64,000 nucleotides of DNA from contig CAWAJT010000004.1 in assembly GCA_963782415.1 (NCBI GenBank), positions 310,001-374,000 on the forward strand. Direction: 5' to 3'. The notes below the pieces were generated by a model. That model was not told the origin of the DNA. It did no database searches and saw nothing but the letters and a program-made list of their open reading frames with translations. Shown one piece after another: positions 49,970 through 58,192 of the stretch. Both the position numbers and the translations under genes were made by a program. The DNA is from Bog-473 sp963782415 (GTDB lineage Bacteria; Actinomycetota; Acidimicrobiia; Acidimicrobiales; RAAP-2). The first letter of the stretch is position 1; every line of letters starts with the position of its first letter.

Positions 49970-50026
49970 TATGACGCTCTTTCCCTGCGTGTGTAAACGT
50001 TGATCAAGTCAATGTATGCTCCCACC

Positions 50027-51175
50027 ATGGACAGGATGCTCACGACAGAGGAAGCGGCGCGCCGCCTCGGTGTCAAGGTGCCCACGCTCTACGCCTACGT
50101 GAGCCGCGGCAGCCTGGTTTCGTACCCGGACCCGAGCCGCCGCGGGAGCCTCTTCGACCTCCACGACGTTGAGGCGTTAGCAGCCCGCAGCCGCGGTGGT
50201 CGCCAGACGGCGACGCGACTGGCGACCATCACGACGGGGGTGACACAACTCGACCAGGGGCTCGGCCCGATCTACCGCGGTCGCCCCGCCACCGAGCTGG
50301 CGTCCACGGCCGCCTTCGAAGAGGTGGCCGAGCTCCTCTGGCAGTCCGACGACTCGGGGGACTGGCGCGCCCCCGACATCGGCCCGTGCCCGGTGACCCC
50401 CGTGCTCGAGCGCATGCGGTGGGCGCTGGTGCTGTGCGGCGCGTCCGACCCCTTGCGGTCCGACCTCCGTCCCGCCGCCGTTGCCCATGCCGCCCGACGC
50501 GTCACCGCCGCCTTGACCGACATGGTCGGGCCGCCACCGCCGGGGGAGGATCCCCACACCTCCATCGCGGCACGCCTTGCGGCGCGCCTCAACCCGGTCA
50601 CCGTCGCGGTGCCGGACGCCGCCGTGAATGCGGCCCTCATCCTCATGGCGGACCACGAGCTCGCCACATCCACCATCGCCGTGCGCGTGGCGGCATCGGT
50701 GCGGGCCGATCCCTATGACGCGTTGCTGGCAGGCCTGGCCACCTTGGCGGGACCGCTGCACGGCGGGGCCAGCCAGCAGGCGTATGAGTTGCTTGTGGTG
50801 GCGGCGCGCGACGGCGTTCCCCGCGCGCTGAACGATGCGCTGCGCGAGCAGGGCCGGTTGCCGGGGTTCGGCCATGCGGTCTACAAGAGCGGCGATGCCC
50901 GCTTCGACGCGCTGTGGGCGTTGGCCGAGCCGTTGTTGAGTGAGGAGCGGCGGGCCATCGTGCGCGAGGTGGTCGAGCTGGCGGCCGCCCACGACGTGCC
51001 GTTGGCGAACTGCGACCTGGCCCTTGCCGCGCTGAGCTGGGGGACCGGCATGCCGCCGGACACGGGGCGCACCCTCTTCGCCGTGGCGCGGGTCGCCGGG
51101 TGGGCAGCCCATTACATGGAGGAGCTGACCGAGGCGCCGCTGCGCTTTCGGGCCCGAGCGATCTACAGCGTCTGA
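50027..51175 (+). CDS. Citrate synthase-like protein with N-terminal MerR-type HTH
   Basis: 382 residues. MLTTEEAARRLGVKVPTLYAYVSRGSL is a MerR/excisionase-type DNA-binding helix-turn-helix. The remainder is a citrate synthase fold: LILMADHELATSTIAVR, GPLHGGASQQAYELL and GFGHAVYKSGDARFDAL keep the three His positions, but the Arg of the usual GHRVYK is Ala. NCDLALAALSWGTGMPPDTGRTLF is shorter than the canonical NVDFYSG segment, though an Asp is present. Similar HTH-citrate synthases occur beside citrate synthases in other actinobacteria. It may be enzyme, regulator or both. Confidence 0.85.
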   Translation: MDRMLTTEEAARRLGVKVPTLYAYVSRGSLVSYPDPSRRGSLFDLHDVEALAARSRGGRQTATRLATITTGVTQLDQGLGPIYRGRPATELASTAAFEEVAELLWQSDDSGDWRAPDIGPCPVTPVLERMRWALVLCGASDPLRSDLRPAAVAHAARRVTAALTDMVGPPPPGEDPHTSIAARLAARLNPVTVAVPDAAVNAALILMADHELATSTIAVRVAASVRADPYDALLAGLATLAGPLHGGASQQAYELLVVAARDGVPRALNDALREQGRLPGFGHAVYKSGDARFDALWALAEPLLSEERRAIVREVVELAAAHDVPLANCDLALAALSWGTGMPPDTGRTLFAVARVAGWAAHYMEELTEAPLRFRARAIYSV

Positions 51176-51200
51176 ACCCGGCCGGTTCCGCCGCCCGTCG

Positions 51201-52220
51201 TCAGCTGGCGCCGATGACGACGGCCGAGGGATGGCCGCCCAGGCGGAGCGGGGCGCCGACGCGGCCGGTTGTCAGTGTCACGGGAACGATCGATCCGGCC
51301 TGCTGCGTCACCCACGCCGTCGAGCCGTCTGCGTTCAAGGCGATCCCCTGCGCGACGTCGGGCAGCGCAATCGGCGCGCCGACGGTCAGGCCGAGTACGG
51401 CGACTGCGGCGACGGCGGCCCCCCCGCACACATAGGCGGTGTCGCCCGACGGAGCGAGGGCCATGCCCGTCGGATTGAACGGGAGTGCGACCGTGCCGCC
51501 TGCCCGCAGTGTCGCCGGGTTGATGGAAGTCAGGCTGCGGTTGCCGAAGTTGCCCACGAGCACCTCGCCCGGCGCGGCGACGACGGTCTGGGGTCCGGTC
51601 CCGACCGGAATGGCGGTGCGGGCCTGCAGGGTCGCGACGTCAATGGGCGTCACCGTGTTGCTCCCGAAATTGGCCACGAACGCCGTGGCGGCGCCCGACG
51701 TTCCCACCGAGACGGCCACAGCGACCGGCTCGCTTCCCACCGCGATAGGCGTGCCGGCTCGAAAGGTGCCGAGGTCGACCGGCGTCACGCTGTTCGAGTC
51801 GAGGTTCGCCACCAGCGCAATTCCTCTTCCTCGCGTGCCCCCCGGGGCCACCGCGACGGCGTCCGGTTCGACTCCCACGCCGACCTGGTGGATCACGGCA
51901 TGGGTCGAGGTGTCGATGTCGTGCAGCTGATCGTCCCCCTCCGTCACGACCAGCAACGACGCGGCGCCTGCGTAGGCCAGTGCCGAGGGAAGGCTGCCGA
52001 CCGCCACCTTCGTGCCGACGTGGCGGCGAGAAAGCGCTATGGGCGTCACGTCCATGCCGGGCAGCGTCACCGACGCGCCCGTTGCCACCCAGGCCACGGC
52101 GCGGGCGGACGCGCTGCCCGTTGGCGCGCCGCCGACCGGTGGCGCGTACGCGACCAGCGCGGGGACAAGGGCGGCGAGCGTTACGAGGGCGAAGCGGCCA
52201 CGACGCACGAGTGCGCTCAT
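51201..52220 (-). CDS. Secreted YVTN-type beta-propeller protein
   Basis: 339 residues. A signal peptide (RRGRFALVTLAALVPALVAYAPPVGGAP) precedes about seven repeats of roughly 40 residues, each containing strings such as VANLDSNSVTPVDLGTF, VANFGSNTVTPIDVATL and VGNFGNRSLTSINPATL. These match YVTN beta-propeller repeats of extracytoplasmic surface proteins. It starts inside the stop of the aminotransferase gene (4-bp overlap). A binding role is likely; no catalytic motif is seen. Confidence 0.8.
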   Translation of the reverse strand: MSALVRRGRFALVTLAALVPALVAYAPPVGGAPTGSASARAVAWVATGASVTLPGMDVTPIALSRRHVGTKVAVGSLPSALAYAGAASLLVVTEGDDQLHDIDTSTHAVIHQVGVGVEPDAVAVAPGGTRGRGIALVANLDSNSVTPVDLGTFRAGTPIAVGSEPVAVAVSVGTSGAATAFVANFGSNTVTPIDVATLQARTAIPVGTGPQTVVAAPGEVLVGNFGNRSLTSINPATLRAGGTVALPFNPTGMALAPSGDTAYVCGGAAVAAVAVLGLTVGAPIALPDVAQGIALNADGSTAWVTQQAGSIVPVTLTTGRVGAPLRLGGHPSAVVIGAS

Positions 52221-53641
52221 CCGCGCGCGCACGCGGCACCCGCCGGGCGGTCCGAGGCGCGCCACCCGGCCCCACCGCCGTCGGGCCAGAAGTCCCCCGT
52301 GACGTCGTCTTGCACATAGGGCACCGGCGCCGATACCCCCTGCGCCAAGAAGCTCAGCGCGTCGAGCAGCGCGTCGACGTCGTTGCCGGAGGTGCCGAGG
52401 CCACAGCTGGCCCGGACCGCTCCCGGGATCGCGCTGCGGTCACCGCGGCGTACCGCCGCCCGCGCCCGGTCGACGCCCTCTCGGCCCACGCCGAGGAGGC
52501 GGATGAGATACGGATGCGCGCAGAAGCACCCGTGGCGCACGCCGATCCCGAATTCCGCGCTCAGCCGGGCGGCCACCAGGGCGTGGTGCATCCCCTCCAC
52601 GGTGAACGTCGCCACGGCCAGGCCGTCGTGCCCGCCCGCCCTGCGGGGCTGGCCGGGGCTCTCGTGCTCGGCGCATGGGCCGAGCACGCGCACGCCCTCG
52701 ATGGAGCGCAGTCCGTCGTACAGCCGTGCGGCCAGTGCCGCCTCGTGACCCACGATGGTGTCCCAACCGATCCGCTCCAACTCGTCCAAGGCGGTACCGA
52801 AGGCGACGGCGCCGACGACGTTGGGCGATCCGGCTTCCTCCCGCTCGGGGGGTTCGGTCCAGATCACTTCGTCGAGGTCGACGAGGTCGACCGCGCCCCC
52901 GCCGGCGAGGAAGGGATCGCCGTGCGCGAAAACCTCCCGCGGGCCGATCAGCGCTCCGGCACCGAAGGGCGCGTACAGCTTGTGCCCACTGAAGGCGACG
53001 AAGTCCGGACCCGCCGGCAGCGGGCGGTGCGGGGCCAGCTGCGCTGCGTCGAGCAGGACGGGGATGCCCCGCGCGTGCGCCTCGGCGCAGATCTCCTCGA
53101 CGGGCGGCAGCCAGCCCGTGACGTTGGAGGCGCCCGTCAACGCGAGCAATGCGGGCGGGCGCCCGTCATCGAGCACGCGGACGACGTCGGACGTGTCGAA
53201 GGTGCCTGCGGTGCCGCACTCCACCCAGCGCCGTCTGGCCACTCTCGCCCAGGGCAGCAGATTGGCGTGGTGTTCGACCACGGTGGTCGCCACGACGTCG
53301 TCGGGACCGAGCCCGAGGCGGTAAGCCAGAAGGTTGATGGCTTCGGTCGTGTTGCGCACCAGGATCACGACATCCTCGCCACCGACGGGCCGGCCGGCGA
53401 ACCGGTGCACGCTGTCGCGTGCTCCTTCGTACGCGGCGGTGGCCTGACGCGACTTGAAGCCGGCGCCACGGTGCACGCTCGAGTACCAGGGCAGGAATTC
53501 GTTCACCCGGTCGGCGACCGATTGCAGCGCCGGCGTGGACGCGGCGCAGTCGAGGTCGCGGTACGGGCGTTCGGTGCCGTCGAGGCACGGAACGGGAATG
53601 TGGGCCCCTACCAGCGGCGCGACGGCGTCTTCACGGTGCAC
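52217..53641 (-). CDS. Class V aminotransferase / cysteine desulfurase-like enzyme
   Basis: 474 residues, PLP fold type I. LDCAASTPALQSVADRVNEF and SSVHRGAGFKSRQATAAYEGARDSV open the domain; TTVVEHHANLLPW, VLLDAAQLAPHRPLPAGPDFVAFSGHKLYAPFG hold the PLP-binding Asp, His and Lys (SGHK). RHGCFCAHPYLIRLLG carries the Cys-loop region. It resembles SufS/CsdA but with an extended C-terminus. GTG 53641 is the start. No suf genes are adjacent, so a sulfur role is plausible but not established. Confidence 0.85.
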   Translation of the reverse strand: MHREDAVAPLVGAHIPVPCLDGTERPYRDLDCAASTPALQSVADRVNEFLPWYSSVHRGAGFKSRQATAAYEGARDSVHRFAGRPVGGEDVVILVRNTTEAINLLAYRLGLGPDDVVATTVVEHHANLLPWARVARRRWVECGTAGTFDTSDVVRVLDDGRPPALLALTGASNVTGWLPPVEEICAEAHARGIPVLLDAAQLAPHRPLPAGPDFVAFSGHKLYAPFGAGALIGPREVFAHGDPFLAGGGAVDLVDLDEVIWTEPPEREEAGSPNVVGAVAFGTALDELERIGWDTIVGHEAALAARLYDGLRSIEGVRVLGPCAEHESPGQPRRAGGHDGLAVATFTVEGMHHALVAARLSAEFGIGVRHGCFCAHPYLIRLLGVGREGVDRARAAVRRGDRSAIPGAVRASCGLGTSGNDVDALLDALSFLAQGVSAPVPYVQDDVTGDFWPDGGGAGWRASDRPAGAACARG

Positions 53642-53697
53642 GTCGTCACACTACGAACTGGCGGGTCAGCACGGGTACCGGGGCGCCAGATCGGTGA

Positions 53698-54699
53698 TCA
53701 GCCCAGCTCGCCGAGCTCCTTCCGGACCGTCAGCACGACGATGTCGTCGGAGCGCGGCGTGCCGGCCGTCATGGCGTCAATGACGAAATCGGCGACCCGC
53801 CCCGGGTCGCTGCTCGGCGCGGAGCGCAGTGCGCATTCCAGTTCGTTGAGGCGGACGTCAATGTGGCTGCCGCGCCGCTCGACGAGCCCGTCGGTGAACA
53901 TGACCAGGCAGCCCCCCTCGAGGAAGAACTCGTAGTCCTTGTAGTCGCAATCGTGGACGCCGAGCGGCGGTCCCGGGGGGATCGAGAGCTCGACGGCCTG
54001 GCCCGGCTCGACCCGTACGGGGGACGGGTGGCCGGCCGAAGAAAGCGTGATGATTCCGGTCCGGGTGTCGAGGACACCGACGAGTGTGGTGGTGAGTCGT
54101 CCCGCCGACCCCGACAGGGCGACTCGATTGAGGCGCTGGAGTGCCTTGCCCGGAGCCCGCTCCTCCAGCACGAGCAGGCTCAGCGTGTGGCGCAGCCGGC
54201 TCATCGTTCTCGCTGCACCGAGGTCGTGGCCCTCCACGTCGCCGACTACGAGCGCGACGACATGCTCGTCGATCGGGACGACGTCGTACCAGTCACCACC
54301 GACCTCGACGCCGACGCCGGCCGGTTGGTAGCGCGCTGCAACCTCCCACCCGTCGATGGGCGGGATGGCGTCGGGGAGGAGGTGTCGTTGCAGCTCGTGC
54401 GAAATGCGCCGCTCCCGGTCGTAGGCGCGGGCTCGAATGACGACGGAGCTGACCTGGTGGGCCAGTTGTTCGGCCAGTCCGAGGTCTCGCTCGGAGAAGC
54501 GTCGACCCGAGCCGGCAGAGACGAGGGTCACGGTGCCGAGGACCTGTTCGTCGCGCAGCCGGAGGGGCACCGTCATGTACGACTCGAACCCGAGGGCCTT
54601 GAGGATGCGGAAATGCCGCTCGTCCCGGCTCGAAGAGCGCAAGAAGTCGTCTGACATGTGCGCGCTCCACATCGACCGGCCGCCGCGGATCACCTCCAT
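53698..54699 (-). CDS. SpoIIE-type phosphatase, C-terminal half of a split regulator
   Basis: 333 residues. The first about 80 finish a GAF domain (LGFESYMTVPLRLRDEQVLGTVTLVS); a linker helix follows (ISHELQRHLLPDAIPPIDGWEVAARYQPA); then the PP2C/SpoIIE domain with GGDWYDVVPID, VVGDVEGHDLGAARTMS, LSSAGHPSPV, VMFTDGLVERRG and SDDIVVLTVR. Mg2+/Mn2+-dependent phosphatases of this class act on anti-sigma antagonists. The domain's missing N-terminal part lies in the other frame of the upstream gene, so this is the end of one larger protein interrupted by an extra base near 54721. Confidence 0.85.
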   Translation of the reverse strand: MEVIRGGRSMWSAHMSDDFLRSSSRDERHFRILKALGFESYMTVPLRLRDEQVLGTVTLVSAGSGRRFSERDLGLAEQLAHQVSSVVIRARAYDRERRISHELQRHLLPDAIPPIDGWEVAARYQPAGVGVEVGGDWYDVVPIDEHVVALVVGDVEGHDLGAARTMSRLRHTLSLLVLEERAPGKALQRLNRVALSGSAGRLTTTLVGVLDTRTGIITLSSAGHPSPVRVEPGQAVELSIPPGPPLGVHDCDYKDYEFFLEGGCLVMFTDGLVERRGSHIDVRLNELECALRSAPSSDPGRVADFVIDAMTAGTPRSDDIVVLTVRKELGELG

Positions 54700-56416
54700 G
54701 GTGGGATGGTCGCTCTCGGGATTTGGCGGGTACGAGGCGCGGAATTCCCTCGGTCAGGGCGCGCTTCTCGGGGTCGGCGTGCCAGGCCGCCATGCGCCGC
54801 ATCTGGCCGTCCTCGTCCTCGATGTCGATGACGCAGAGGTCGGCCATGACAGGGACCGCCACCTGGGCCAGGCGTTCGACCATCTCTCCGAAGTCGACGA
54901 CCTCGGAGAGGACCTGCGTCGCCAGCAGCAGGAACTCGTTGCGGCGCCGGCTCTCGAGGAGCTCCTCGACGAGATGCTCGCGCTCGGTCGCCAGGGCGGA
55001 GGCATGGAGGAGCTCGCCCAGGTGCCCGCCGACCGCGTTCATGAGCTCGACGACAGAGGAGTCGCGGTCGCGCGGGTGGCGACTGAGCATCTTGACGATG
55101 CCGACGCATGCGCCGCGGTAGCGGACGGGAAAGGCGTAGGCACTGCGCAGCCCGTCCCTCCTCAGTGCATCAGTGACGAAGCGGCCATCGACTGTGAGGT
55201 CGGACACCCACAGCCCGTCGCCGTGCTCCATGACCCATTGCGGCAGGCCCTCGCTCCCGCTGGTGGGATCGACGTCCTTCTCGCGGGCGAAGGCGGGCGC
55301 AACGGTCGGCGTGCGGGTCCAGACGTGGCGGCACACCAACTCGTGATGGGGTGAGAGGGTCCAGAGTGTGGTCACGTCCCAGTCGAGCTGGCGGCCGAGG
55401 GTGGAGAGCAGACGCTCGGCCGGTGGCTCGCCGATCGGGGCTTCGGCGAGGATCTCGAGCAGTTCGCTCGTCAGCTCCGACCAGCGCTGCAGTCTCTTCT
55501 CGTCGCGGGCCCGCAGGATGCCGACGACGACAGGCCCGGCGAGCGGGTGGTCGAAGATGCTGATGACCAGCTCCGTGTCAACGTTCGTCCCGTCGGCCCG
55601 CTTGATCGTCGCATCGAGCCTGCGCCCGACGTAGTCACGGGCTTGGGAGCGGATGAACGCGCCGTAGTCCTGCCCCATGGCGGCTGTCAGCGACTCGGGC
55701 ACGAGGTCGTAGACACTCCGGCCCACGAGCGATCCCGAGGGCCAACCCAGGAGCTCCTCGGCCGCGGTGTTCACGTAACGGATCACGCCCCGGTCGTCGG
55801 TTGCCACAACCGCGTCGCGCAGTCCGTCGAGCACGATCCGCACGCCCTTGACGGGCCATGCCGGCTCGCTTCCGTCGCCCAATGCTGCGCCGGATGCGAC
55901 GGCGTCGGTCCTGGGTGCGACGGCATCGGTCGTGGGCGCGTCGGCACCGGTCGCAGCCGCGAGAGGTTCTTCAGCCGGGCCAGCGTCGTTGCGGCGCACC
56001 TGGCCACGCCCACCCCCGGGCGCCGGGTGGTCACCTGACAACGCCAGCGTGAACCACACGGTCTTGCCGGGCCGGTCACGATGCATCGCTACGCCCCAGG
56101 CGTCAGCCATGGCGTGCACGATGTGGAGGCCCCGCCCGTGCGGCGCGTCGGCGGCCTGCCTCTGTGGGACCGGGTACCCGGGGTCACCGTCGCTGACCTC
56201 GACGCGCACGGACCGCCCGTCGAGGGCCATGAACACGGCGACTTCGAACTCGGTGGCTGCGTGCTGCACCGCGTTGGTGGCCAGCTCGGAGACAAGGAGT
56301 ACGAGGTCGTCCGCCTCGTCGGGGCTGAAGTGAGGCAGGGCGGCCGCAGCGAAGCCCCGGGCCAGGCCGACCGAGGCCGGTGTGGCCGGGAACCGGCGTG
56401 CGGCGGCGGACGTCAT
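54293..56416 (-). CDS. HATPase-PAS-GAF-GAF regulator, N-terminal half of a split protein
   Basis: Meaningful sequence runs from ATG 56416 to about 54721. It holds an RsbW-like anti-sigma kinase domain (LVLLVSELATNAVQHA, HGRGLHIVHAMADAWG), an acidic/Ala linker, a PAS domain (IVLDGLRDAVVATDDRGVIRYVNTAAEELLGW), a full GAF domain and the start of a second GAF. Beyond about 54721 the frame is shifted and reads Arg/Pro-rich nonsense. Restoring the frame would join it to the SpoIIE phosphatase half, giving a single kinase-sensor-phosphatase switch protein of about 900 residues. Confidence 0.82.
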   Translation of the reverse strand: MTSAAARRFPATPASVGLARGFAAAALPHFSPDEADDLVLLVSELATNAVQHAATEFEVAVFMALDGRSVRVEVSDGDPGYPVPQRQAADAPHGRGLHIVHAMADAWGVAMHRDRPGKTVWFTLALSGDHPAPGGGRGQVRRNDAGPAEEPLAAATGADAPTTDAVAPRTDAVASGAALGDGSEPAWPVKGVRIVLDGLRDAVVATDDRGVIRYVNTAAEELLGWPSGSLVGRSVYDLVPESLTAAMGQDYGAFIRSQARDYVGRRLDATIKRADGTNVDTELVISIFDHPLAGPVVVGILRARDEKRLQRWSELTSELLEILAEAPIGEPPAERLLSTLGRQLDWDVTTLWTLSPHHELVCRHVWTRTPTVAPAFAREKDVDPTSGSEGLPQWVMEHGDGLWVSDLTVDGRFVTDALRRDGLRSAYAFPVRYRGACVGIVKMLSRHPRDRDSSVVELMNAVGGHLGELLHASALATEREHLVEELLESRRRNEFLLLATQVLSEVVDFGEMVERLAQVAVPVMADLCVIDIEDEDGQMRRMAAWHADPEKRALTEGIPRLVPAKSRERPSHHGGDPRRPVDVERAHVRRLLALFEPGRAAFPHPQGPRVRVVHDGAPPAARRTGPRHRDPRLCRLGSTLLRARPRTGRTTGPPGQLRRHSSPRLRPGAAHFARAATTPPPRRHPAHRRVGGCSALPTGRRRRRGRW

Positions 56417-56586
56417 CGTCTCGATTTCGCTCGTTCCCACCGTGGGCTCCCCCCGAAAGGACCCGGGTCTTCCATACCGGTTGCCGTACCTCTGCCCGAG
56501 CCCCGCAACCCCGAAACACGCTGGGATTCCGGGGTACACGTCACGCAGGGCCGCCTGGGGCCGCACGGGCGGTACCCTGCTCCTCC

Positions 56587-56775
56587 ATGGAGGAGCGCTA
56601 CGAATCGGAGCTGACACGGGCGGCGACCGTCCTTGACGGGGTGGACAGGGCGCTCGAACGCTTGAGCGACGGCAGCTATGGGCAGTGCGAGACGTGCGGC
56701 GCGCCGATCCGCGACGATCAGCTCGAAGCCGACCCCATACGTCATCTGTGCGAGGACCACCTGTCGCTGGCCTGA
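56587..56775 (+). CDS. TraR/DksA-type zinc-finger protein
   Basis: 62 residues. A helix (ERYESELTRAATVLDGVDRALERLSDGSYGQC) leads to ETCGAPIRDDQLEADPIRHLCEDH, with the Cys spacing of the DksA/TraR C4 zinc finger (last ligands Cys and Asp/His region). It is shorter than DksA (about 150) and matches small TraR/actinobacterial forms. It is divergent from the HATPase regulator and is followed by a perfect inverted repeat. It may bind RNA polymerase. Confidence 0.78.
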   Translation: MEERYESELTRAATVLDGVDRALERLSDGSYGQCETCGAPIRDDQLEADPIRHLCEDHLSLA

Positions 56776-56795
56776 GTAGGCGATACGCCGCCCTT

Positions 56796-56835
56796 GTCCG
56801 AAAACTGTAAACGATTAGATTTACAGTTTTCGGAC
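56796..56835. repeat. Perfect 16-bp inverted repeat, AT-rich
   Basis: GTCCGAAAACTGTAAA and its exact reverse complement, separated by an 8-base spacer CGATTAGA. It stands between the TraR-like gene and the convergent superoxide dismutase gene. The arms are clearly more AT-rich than the flanks. It may be a bidirectional terminator; recombinase or regulator binding is an alternative. Confidence 0.7.
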
Positions 56836-56887
56836 GAGGTACGGCCTGCCCTGTGGGCCGTACGGGCTCCTTGAAGCGGCTGGCTGG

Positions 56888-57502
56888 TCAGCCGGCGACG
56901 GAGAGCTTCTTTGCCGCGTCGAGCCGGGCCGCCACGTTGGGCCAGTTGACGACGTTCCAGAGGGCGGCGAAGAAGTCGGCCTTCACGTTCTTGTACTGCA
57001 GGTAGAAAGCGTGCTCCCAGGCGTCGAAGACGAGGAGCGGCACAGAGCCGTTGCCGACGTTGCCCTGGTGGTCGTAGACCTGCTCCACAATGAGACGCCC
57101 GGCGAGGGGCTCGTAGGCCAGCACACCCCAGCCAGATCCCTGAATGGTCGAGGTGGCCTGGGTGAAGTGCGCCTTGAACTTGTCGAAGGAGCCGAAGTTC
57201 TCGTCGATGGCCGAGCCGAGCGCGCCGTCGGGCTTGTCGCCCCCGTCGGGACTCTGGTTCTGCCAGAAGATGGAGTGCAGGACGTGGCCCGAGACGTGGA
57301 AGGCCAGCGTCTTCTCCAGTCCCACGATGGCGCCGAAGTCGTCCTTGTCGCGGGCGGCAGCCAGCTTCTCGAGCGTCTGGTTGGCACCCGTCACGTAGGC
57401 AGCGTGGTGCTTGTCGTGATGCAGCTCCATGATCTGGGCCGACACGTGGGGCTCCAGCGCGGCGTAGTCATAGGGCAGGTCGGGGAGGCTGTACTCGGCC
57501 AT
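56888..57502 (-). CDS. Superoxide dismutase (Fe/Mn family)
   Basis: 204 residues, full length. Metal ligands: His in MELHHDKHHAAYV, His in the HVLHSIFW helix, and Asp/His in LLVFDAWEHAFYLQYKN. GSGWGVLAY is the conserved loop. It converts superoxide to peroxide and oxygen in the cytoplasm. ATG 57502 fits the usual N-terminus (AEYSLPDLPYDYAALEPH); the longer upstream frame is not coding. It is divergent from an XRE regulator, with a large palindrome between them. Confidence 0.93.
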   Translation of the reverse strand: MAEYSLPDLPYDYAALEPHVSAQIMELHHDKHHAAYVTGANQTLEKLAAARDKDDFGAIVGLEKTLAFHVSGHVLHSIFWQNQSPDGGDKPDGALGSAIDENFGSFDKFKAHFTQATSTIQGSGWGVLAYEPLAGRLIVEQVYDHQGNVGNGSVPLLVFDAWEHAFYLQYKNVKADFFAALWNVVNWPNVAARLDAAKKLSVAG

Positions 57503-57614
57503 GGCGGATCTCCTCGGTGGTTGTCGGACGTTGTCAGACGTTTGTCGTCGGGCTGCTGCGTGCAGGACCATACCCGAAGGGGGCGGGATCCCAACCGAGC
57601 ACCCAACCGCCGTA

Positions 57615-57647
57615 CGACCTGGGTGCGACGGCGTCGCACCCAGGTCG
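57615..57647. repeat. Perfect 15-bp palindrome in SOD/XRE divergent region
   Basis: CGACCTGGGTGCGAC-GGC-GTCGCACCCAGGTCG. The two 15-base arms are exact reverse complements with a 3-base centre. It lies 113 bp upstream of the SOD start and 41 bp upstream of the regulator's GTG, a good place for an operator or an attenuating hairpin. Confidence 0.65.
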
Positions 57648-57687
57648 GGGGCCCAACGCCCACGGCGCCGGCGGTACGCTTGCAACA

Positions 57688-58131
57688 GTGAGCACCGACC
57701 CGACGGACCGCTGGCTCGATCTCGGGACATTCATCCGCGAGCAGCGGGGATCGGCGCGACTCTCGTTGCGGAGACTGTCGGAGCTGGCCGGGATCTCGAA
57801 TCCGTACTTGAGTCAGATCGAGCGTGGCCTCCGACGCCCCTCGGCCGAGATCCTGCAGCAGATCGCCAAGGCGCTGCGCATTTCCGCCGAGACGCTCTAT
57901 GTCCAAGCCGGCATTCTCGAGGCGCCGTCCGGGACACCCGACCTGACCCGGGCGATCATGTCCGACCCGTCCATCAGCGAGGAGCAAAAGCAAGCCCTCG
58001 TGCGGATCTATCTCTCCTTTCGGCGCGACCACGAAGAAGAGCGTCGGCGCCACAGTGGTGTCACGCCGCCGCCGGTTGGGTCCACGAAGGCACACGCCTC
58101 GGGGTCGGCCGAGCACCTGACGACGGCCTGA
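57688..58131 (+). CDS. XRE-family helix-turn-helix regulator
   Basis: 147 residues from GTG 57688. The DNA-binding domain is LGTFIREQRGSARLSLRRLSELAGISNPYLSQIERGLRRPSAEILQQIAKAL. A short region (AETLYVQAGIL) and a helical tail follow, ending in a disordered Pro/Ser-rich segment. It matches the small single-HTH regulators located next to mycothiol or SOD genes in actinobacteria. The palindrome between it and the SOD gene is a candidate site for autoregulation. Confidence 0.85.
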   Translation: MSTDPTDRWLDLGTFIREQRGSARLSLRRLSELAGISNPYLSQIERGLRRPSAEILQQIAKALRISAETLYVQAGILEAPSGTPDLTRAIMSDPSISEEQKQALVRIYLSFRRDHEEERRRHSGVTPPPVGSTKAHASGSAEHLTTA

Positions 58132-58192
58132 TCGTCGGACCCCAAGGCCAGGCCGGAGCGACTTTCCCGGCCGCCGGTAGGCTCTGAGCGAC

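Noticed and set aside
51980..53935. Plus-strand open frame of 651 codons opposite the aminotransferase
   Set aside because: Antisense shadow of the propeller and PLP enzyme genes, with no recognisable motif.
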